Shown: piece by piece, positions 59,335 through 64,000 of the stretch
How positions within the stretch are numbered: the stretch's first letter is position 1
Layout: each line of letters begins with the position of its first letter
The notes under the pieces: model-generated
Told to the model about the DNA's origin: nothing
The model's input: only the letters and a program-made list of their open reading frames with translations
Database searches by the model: none
Origin: Curvibacter gracilis ATCC BAA-807
GTDB lineage: Bacteria; Pseudomonadota; Gammaproteobacteria; Burkholderiales; Burkholderiaceae_C
Assembly (NCBI RefSeq): GCF_000518645.1
Contig: NZ_JADZ01000028.1
Span: 1-64,000, forward strand
Reading direction: 5' to 3'
DNA: 64,000 nt
Translations under genes and position numbers: made by a program

Positions 59335-59859
59335 TCAGTCGATGCGACGCAGACCCGCCTTGAAACGGCGGGCGTTGTCGATGTAATGCTTCGCACTCTG
59401 GCGAAGCCCTTCAATCTGCTCGGGGCTGAGCTGGCGAATCGCCTTGGCCGGGCTGCCGATGATCATCGAACCGTCCGGAAACTCCTTGCCCTCGGTGACC
59501 AGCGAGCCGGCCCCCACCAGGCAGTTCTTGCCGATGCGCGCCCCATTGAGCACCACCGCACCGATGCCGATCAGCGACTCGTCGCCGATGGTGCAGCCAT
59601 GCAGCATGACCTGGTGGCCCACCGTCACGTTGCGCCCCACCACCAGCGGCTTGCCGTGGTCGGCATGCAGCACGCTGGCGTCCTGGATGTTCGACCCCTC
59701 ACCGATGGTGATGGATTCGGTATCGCCCCGCACCACCGTGCCAAACCAGACGCTGGCGTCCGGCCCTACGCTGACCCGGCCCATCACCTGGGCGCTGTCT
59801 GCAATCCAGGCCGATTCGGCCACTTCCGGGGCCACCCCGTCGAGTTCATACACTGCCAT
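59335..59859 (-). CDS. Gamma carbonic anhydrase family protein
   Basis: 174 residues of left-handed beta-helix with hexapeptide repeats. Zinc-ligand His residues are in VLHADHGKPL and VGHQVMLHGC, and the Arg-Gly-Asp of VVRGDTESI matches the family. The members include YrdA/CaiE-like acyltransferase-fold proteins, many of which lack the acidic loop of Cam and have weak or no carbonic anhydrase activity, as here. GGAGA precedes the ATG by about 6-10 bases. It lies 44 bases upstream of hslO. The physiological substrate is unknown. Confidence 0.9.
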   Translation of the reverse strand: MAVYELDGVAPEVAESAWIADSAQVMGRVSVGPDASVWFGTVVRGDTESITIGEGSNIQDASVLHADHGKPLVVGRNVTVGHQVMLHGCTIGDESLIGIGAVVLNGARIGKNCLVGAGSLVTEGKEFPDGSMIIGSPAKAIRQLSPEQIEGLRQSAKHYIDNARRFKAGLRRID

Positions 59860-59933
59860 TCATTGTCTCCAGTGGGTCCATTTGGGGCCGCTTTGTCGGC
59901 CATCAAGTGCCGGGCATGCCCAGCCGCGCAGCC

Positions 59934-59939
59934 TAGAAT
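59934..59939 (+). promoter_or_regulatory. Predicted -10 element of a leaderless DUF455 mRNA
   Basis: TAGAAT ends 7 bases before the ATG at 59947, with no clear -35 and no Shine-Dalgarno. Confidence 0.4.
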
Positions 59940-59946
59940 TGTAGAG

Positions 59947-60765
59947 ATGGAGCTACGTCAACGTGCATTGGAGGTCTTGTGCCTCACCGATCCGGCCCAA
60001 AAAGTGGCTGCCACCGTGGCCTTGCACGAGCAGGCCCCTGCGCTGGTGCTGGACGTGGAGGCACGTCTGCAGCCCCCCTCAGGCGCCTCGCTGCCCGGCC
60101 ACCCCGACCGCCCGCCCCTGGTCAAGCACACCGAAGTCGTCAAGCGCTCGCCCAGCACGGTGGAGGGGCGGGCCGCTCTGTTGCACTCGATTGCCCACAT
60201 CGAATTCAATGCCATCAACCTGGCGCTCGATGCGGTCTGGCGCTTTGCCGGCATGCCGGCGGCCTATTACACCGACTGGCTGCGGGTGGCGCGCGAGGAG
60301 GCTTACCACTTCGAGCTGCTGCGCGCGCAATTGCAAGGCATGCCCCACAACGGGCAAGCCTGGGACTATGGCGACTTTCCGGCCCACCAGGGGCTGTGGT
60401 CCATGTGTGAACGCACCGCGGACGACATCGTGGCGCGCATGGCCCTGGTGCCCCGCACCATGGAAGCCCGGGGTCTGGATGCCACCCCGCTGATTCAGGC
60501 CAAGCTGCGGCGCATCGGCACCCCCGATGCGCTCGAGGCCGTGGCCGTGCTGGACATCATCTTGCGCGACGAGGTCGGCCATGTGGCCATTGGCAACCAC
60601 TGGTACCGCTGGTTGTGTGAGCGCCAAGGCCTGGACCCGGTCGCCCTCTACCCCGAACTGACACGTCGCCACGAGGCCCCGCGCATGCGCCCGCCCTTCA
60701 ACGACCAGGCCCGGCGTGCGGCAGGGTTCACGGAAATCGAGATGGAATGGTTGCAAAGCGGATAA
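59947..60765 (+). CDS. DUF455 ferritin-like domain protein
   Basis: 272 residues. The four-helix bundle has paired Glu/His metal ligands: HIEFNAINLALDA near residue 84, EEAYHFELL near 119 and ILRDEVGHVAIGNHWY near 205. These are consistent with a di-iron site, related in fold to MiaE, the tRNA hydroxylase. The function of DUF455 is not established. The longer in-frame reading upstream is antisense to the carbonic anhydrase gene and is rejected. The gene is transcribed away from the carbonic anhydrase gene and is followed by the EAL-HDOD pair after 78 bases. Confidence 0.88.
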   Translation: MELRQRALEVLCLTDPAQKVAATVALHEQAPALVLDVEARLQPPSGASLPGHPDRPPLVKHTEVVKRSPSTVEGRAALLHSIAHIEFNAINLALDAVWRFAGMPAAYYTDWLRVAREEAYHFELLRAQLQGMPHNGQAWDYGDFPAHQGLWSMCERTADDIVARMALVPRTMEARGLDATPLIQAKLRRIGTPDALEAVAVLDIILRDEVGHVAIGNHWYRWLCERQGLDPVALYPELTRRHEAPRMRPPFNDQARRAAGFTEIEMEWLQSG

Positions 60766-60843
60766 ACCGCTGAGCGGAAATCCGTTTAGAGGCCCATACG
60801 CTCCGTTCATCCCTAAAATAGCGGCCGTGAAAGGCTTCCCAAC

Positions 60844-62127
60844 ATGACTGCTGTACGTCCGAACACTGCCACCCCCGCTGGCGTGCCCCCCTCCGCGGCA
60901 AACGGACAAACCCAGGCGCCGATGATCGCCCGTCAGGCCATCGTTGATGCCTCCCACAAGGTCGTGGGCTACGAGTTGTTCGACCGCAGCCAGGCCTCCG
61001 GTGACCACACCGCGGCCACGGACGTGTCATTGGTGTTCAATGCCCTGTCGCATGTGGGCGAAGAAGACCTGTTCGGCAAGCTGTTCCTGTTCGTCAACTG
61101 CACCCACGACAGCCTGGCCGGTGGCCACCTGGACCTGGTCAACCCCGAACGCCTGGTGCTGGAGATTCCGCCGCTGGACGACGCCAGCCCCCAGAACGTG
61201 GAGCACCGGCTGCCCATCCTGGCGCAATTGCGCCAACGCGGCTTTCGCCTGGCTTTTGGTCAGTATGTGCTGGAGCCGGCCTATGCGCTGTGGCGTCCGC
61301 TGGCGACCTTCTTGAAGCTCGATCTGGCCCTGATCGCCAACAGCGACCTCAAAGAGGTGGTCAAGACGGCCCGCCGCAGCACCGATGCGGCCCTGATCGC
61401 CGAGAAGGTGGAAACCGCCGAGCAGTACGACCGCGTCTCCAGCCTGGGCGTGCAGTTGTTCCAGGGCTATTGGTTCGCCCGCCCCACCCTGGTCAAGACC
61501 CGCATGGTCTCGCCCTCGCAGGCCCACATCCTGCAGTTGCTGAAACTGGTGCGCAACCAGGCCAGCACCGATGAGATCGAGGAAGTGCTGAAGAAAGACG
61601 CTGGCCTGGCCTTCAACCTGCTGCGGCTGATCAACTCGGCCGGTTTCGGCTATGCGCGCGAAGTCACCTCGTTCCGCCAGGCCGTCATGCTGCTGGGCCT
61701 CAAGAAGCTGTTCCGCTGGGCCGCCTTGCTGCTCACCGCGACCCGCGCTGACAGCTCGCCGGCCACCATCGGCAACATGGCCGTGGTGCGCGGGCGCCTG
61801 ATGGAATTGCTGGCCGAACAGGCCCTGAGCCCCGAAGACGCCGACAACGCCTTCGTGGTGGGCATTTTCTCGCTGCTCGACGTGATGCTGGGCGTGCCGC
61901 TGGAACAGGCCCTGGAAACCCTGACCCTGCCGCAGAGCGTGATGAACGTGCTGTTGCGCAAGGAAGGCCCCTACGCCCCCCTGCTGGAATTGGCAGAGGC
62001 CTGCGAGCTGGGCGACGAAGTGCGCTTCAACCAGGCCTGTCAGGCCCTCAAGCTCAGTGGCCAGCAAGCCAACTGGGCGCATTTGCAGGCCCTGGCCTGG
62101 GCCGACCAGATGGTCAATGAGGCCTGA
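60844..62127 (+). CDS. EAL-HDOD signalling protein (YuxH-like), copy 1
   Basis: 427 residues. The N-terminal half (about 25-215) is an EAL-like domain: GYELFDRSQ replaces the EAL motif, NCTHDSLAGGHLD and VLEIPPL keep part of the core, while the DDFGTG loop is absent and the catalytic Asp pair is replaced (FGQYVLEP). It is therefore unlikely to hydrolyse cyclic di-GMP. The C-terminal half is a HDOD domain: EVLKKDAGLAFNLLRLINSA and FRWAALLLTATR. It probably acts as a scaffold or c-di-GMP-binding adaptor in motility or biofilm control. AAAGG precedes the ATG. The paralogue follows after 53 bases. Confidence 0.9.
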   Translation: MTAVRPNTATPAGVPPSAANGQTQAPMIARQAIVDASHKVVGYELFDRSQASGDHTAATDVSLVFNALSHVGEEDLFGKLFLFVNCTHDSLAGGHLDLVNPERLVLEIPPLDDASPQNVEHRLPILAQLRQRGFRLAFGQYVLEPAYALWRPLATFLKLDLALIANSDLKEVVKTARRSTDAALIAEKVETAEQYDRVSSLGVQLFQGYWFARPTLVKTRMVSPSQAHILQLLKLVRNQASTDEIEEVLKKDAGLAFNLLRLINSAGFGYAREVTSFRQAVMLLGLKKLFRWAALLLTATRADSSPATIGNMAVVRGRLMELLAEQALSPEDADNAFVVGIFSLLDVMLGVPLEQALETLTLPQSVMNVLLRKEGPYAPLLELAEACELGDEVRFNQACQALKLSGQQANWAHLQALAWADQMVNEA

Positions 62128-62180
62128 CCGCCCCCCCGCCGACACGGGCTCGACACAGATCAAAGCAGGAAGGAAACCCC

Positions 62181-63479
62181 ATGAGTTCCAATGAGGCCAC
62201 GCTGGGAGACAGCAACCTGTCTCCGCTGGACAAAATCGCCGACAGCGACGCAGGCAACCCCGCCGAAGACGAAAACGCCTCGGTGATCGCGCGTCAGGCC
62301 ATCGTCGACGAACACCGTGCCGTGTATGGCTACGAGCTTTTTGACCGTTCCACCCGGGGCGCCAGCCACACTGCGGCCAGCGACGCGGCCTTGCTGTTCA
62401 ATGCCTTGTCCTACGCCGGCACCGAAGCCCTGGTGGGCAAGAAGACAGTGTTCATCAACTGCACCCACGACAGCCTGGCCGGCGGCCACCTGGAGTTGAT
62501 CAGCCCCGAGAAAGTGGTGCTGGAAGTGCCCCCCATGCCGACCGACGATGTGGAGCTGATCGAGCAGCGGGCCCTGATTCTGAAAGACCTGCGGGAACGC
62601 GGCTTCCGTCTCGCCTTCCCTCACATGATGCTGCGCCGGGCCTATGTCTCATGGCTGCCCCTGGCCTCGTTCATCAAGATCGAGATGAACATCCTGAAGC
62701 CCGAATTGGCCGAGCCCCTGATCAAGTTCGCCCGCGCCAACACCAAGGCCGAGATGATCGCCGAGAAGGTGGAGACGGCCGAACAGTTCGAGCGCATGGC
62801 CAAGCTGGGCGTGAAGCTGTTCCAGGGTTTCTGGTTCGCCAAGCCCTCGCTGGTGCAGGCCAAGACCATCCGCCCCTCACAGGCCACCATCATCCAGTTG
62901 ATCAATCTGGTGCGCAAACAGGCCGATGCGGGCGAGATCGAAGATCTGCTCAAGAAAGACCCCACCCTGTCTTTCAACCTGCTGCGCTTCATCAACTCGG
63001 CCGGCTTCGGGCTGCAGGTCGAGGTCACCTCGTTCCGCCATGCCGTGATGATGCTGGGCATGAAGAAGCTGTTCCGCTGGGCGGCCCTGCTGCTCACCAC
63101 CTCCAAGGATGGAGCGCCCCCCGCCGTGGGCACCACCGCCGTGGTGCGTGGGCGCCTGATGGAACTGCTGGCGGCCGAACTGCTGCCGGCCGAGGAGTGC
63201 GACAACGCCTTCATCGTGGGCGTGTTCTCCCTGCTCGACACCATGCTGGGCATCTCGCTGGACAAGGCGCTGCAAACGGTCTCGCTGCCGCAGAACGTGA
63301 TCGATGCCCTGCTGAACAAGACCGGCGTGTTCTGGCCCTTCCTGGAGCTGACCATTGCCTGCGAATCGGGTGACGACGCGGTGTTTGCGCGCGTGGCCAC
63401 CGAGCTGCACCTGTCCAACCGCCAGGTCAACTGGGCCCACCTGCAGGCCCTGGACTGGGCCGAGTCGCTCAACGACTGA
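62181..63479 (+). CDS. EAL-HDOD signalling protein (YuxH-like), copy 2
   Basis: 432 residues, similar to copy 1 over its full length, with matching blocks AEKVETAEQ, LGVKLFQGFWFAKPSL, KKLFRWAALLLTTS and QVNWAHLQALDWAE. The N-terminal EAL-like domain again has GYELFDRS and lacks the DDFGTG loop, so it is predicted catalytically dead. The first 35 residues differ (an acidic, Asp/Glu-rich extension). AGGAAGGAAAC precedes the ATG. The tandem arrangement indicates a local duplication with both copies retained, so they may bind different partners or ligands. It ends next to a large imperfect hairpin. Confidence 0.9.
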   Translation: MSSNEATLGDSNLSPLDKIADSDAGNPAEDENASVIARQAIVDEHRAVYGYELFDRSTRGASHTAASDAALLFNALSYAGTEALVGKKTVFINCTHDSLAGGHLELISPEKVVLEVPPMPTDDVELIEQRALILKDLRERGFRLAFPHMMLRRAYVSWLPLASFIKIEMNILKPELAEPLIKFARANTKAEMIAEKVETAEQFERMAKLGVKLFQGFWFAKPSLVQAKTIRPSQATIIQLINLVRKQADAGEIEDLLKKDPTLSFNLLRFINSAGFGLQVEVTSFRHAVMMLGMKKLFRWAALLLTTSKDGAPPAVGTTAVVRGRLMELLAAELLPAEECDNAFIVGVFSLLDTMLGISLDKALQTVSLPQNVIDALLNKTGVFWPFLELTIACESGDDAVFARVATELHLSNRQVNWAHLQALDWAESLND

Positions 63480-63485
63480 GCGCCT

Positions 63486-63528
63486 GGCGACCCTTGCGAC
63501 CACTGGCGATCACATGCAAGCGGTCGCC
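63486..63528. terminator. Imperfect hairpin between copy 2 and the Bug-family gene
   Basis: GGCGACC/GGTCGCC outer arms and CTTGC/GCAAG inner arms form a stem of about 12 bp with one bulge and an 18-base loop, in the convergent gap. No U-tract is present; a role in termination is possible but unproven. Confidence 0.4.
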
Positions 63529-63533
63529 CCGAC

Positions 63534-64000
63534 TCACTCCGCCTTGATGCCCGCCTGCCGGATGATGCGGGCGTTGGCCTCCGACTCCTGGGCGATCAGG
63601 CGGGCGAAATCACTGGCCTTGCCCCCTGCGGGCAGATTTTCGCTGGCCAGCAGCCGGCTGCGCACCTCGGGCTGGGCCAGCACCCGGTTCACCTCGGCAT
63701 TGATGCGCTCCACCACGGCGGCCGGCGTGCGGGCCGGTGCCAGCAGCCCGAACTGCGAAGCCAGGTTGGCGGCGGGGTAGCCCAGTTCGGCCAGCGTGGG
63801 CACCTTGGGCAAGGCCTCCAGTCGGCTGGCCGCGCCCACCGCCAAGGGCTGCAGGCGCCCGCTCTTCACATGCTGCAGCACGGCGGCACTGGCGTTGGTC
63901 GACAAGACCTCGAACTGGCCGCTCAAGGCGTCCGTCATCTGCTGCCCGCCCCCTTTGTAGGGCACGTGGGTGATGTCGACCTGGGCCGCCGCACGCAGCT
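63534..64000 (-). CDS. Bug-family tripartite tricarboxylate transporter substrate-binding protein (partial, runs off right edge)
   Basis: The C-terminal 155 residues of a TctC/Bug-type periplasmic protein: DITHVPYKGGGQQMTDALSG, QFEVLSTNASAAVLQHVKSGRLQPLAV, LPKVPTLAELGYP and LLAPARTPAAVVERINAEV. The family is greatly expanded in Burkholderiales, and its members bind carboxylates for TTT transporters or deliver ligands to sensors. The N-terminal signal peptide and half of the binding pocket lie beyond position 64000, so the ligand cannot be guessed. Membership is clear from the VPYKGGG and PTLAELGYP blocks. Confidence 0.9.
   Translation of the reverse strand, partial: LRAAAQVDITHVPYKGGGQQMTDALSGQFEVLSTNASAAVLQHVKSGRLQPLAVGAASRLEALPKVPTLAELGYPAANLASQFGLLAPARTPAAVVERINAEVNRVLAQPEVRSRLLASENLPAGGKASDFARLIAQESEANARIIRQAGIKAE

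Noticed and set aside
60844-63479. The EAL-HDOD pair as active c-di-GMP phosphodiesterases
   Set aside because: Both lack the DDFGTG loop and other metal ligands needed for catalysis.

Overview
The window reads as chromosomal DNA of a high-GC betaproteobacterium, most likely order Burkholderiales (Comamonadaceae or a related Leptothrix/Aquabacterium-type lineage). The evidence is the very high third-position GC, the gene neighbourhoods (pyrG-kdsA-eno-ftsB, dapA-bamC, parE-transglycosylase-parC, MoxR-DUF58-TgpA), a C-terminal CheR-docking tail on the chemoreceptor, and a Bug-type substrate-binding protein. The genus call is inference. No rRNA, tRNA, CRISPR array, insertion sequence or prophage was seen; coding density is high and nearly all genes look intact. 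Two genes are cut by the window edges: etfB on the left and a Bug-family protein on the right.

Layout. 0-4 kb: etfB, then on the same strand an HDAC-like / enoyl-CoA hydratase / MscS / XRE operon. 4-9.3 kb: MoxR ATPase, DUF58 and TgpA transglutaminase, then MltB. 9.3-13.3 kb: a LysR gene divergent from an isochorismatase-like / SDR / ABM / pirin operon. 13.3-16.5 kb: a large PAS-GGDEF-EAL protein. 16.6-29.1 kb: the most unusual region, a bipartite peptide-modification-type locus. On the minus strand it has an alpha-E protein and a circularly permuted ATP-grasp; on the plus strand a DUF2126 transglutaminase, an ATP-grasp/alpha-E fusion and a second transglutaminase; comEC lies between the halves. 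29-37 kb: RidA, a chemoreceptor, and topoisomerase IV with a lytic transglycosylase between its subunit genes. 37-43 kb: MFS transporter, SDR, methyltransferase, dapA-bamC, MBL hydrolase. 43-52 kb: small lipoprotein, ribosomal-oxygenase-like cupin, diguanylate cyclase, FKBP, dut, coaBC, mmsA and its LysR. 52-58 kb: pyrG-kdsA-DUF1330-eno-ftsB followed by pnuC and a nadR-type kinase. 58-64 kb: hslO, gamma carbonic anhydrase, DUF455, and two tandem EAL-HDOD paralogues.

Best candidate for an underdescribed system: the ATP-grasp / alpha-E / transglutaminase locus at 16.6-29.1 kb. Both of its divergent halves start behind a sequence matching the sigma-54 (-24/-12) consensus. One of these is adjacent to a 17-bp dyad with the half-sites and spacing of an NtrC site. 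This suggests nitrogen-controlled expression of an amidoligase/peptidase pathway whose substrate is unknown. The Anbu proteasome-like gene often found with these families is absent from the window.

Other points: several genes have a -10-like hexamer exactly 7 nt before the start codon and no Shine-Dalgarno (candidate leaderless mRNAs); operator-like palindromes lie before etfB, mmsA/lysR and the first lysR; a Tat-type leader precedes a YcaC-like hydrolase.
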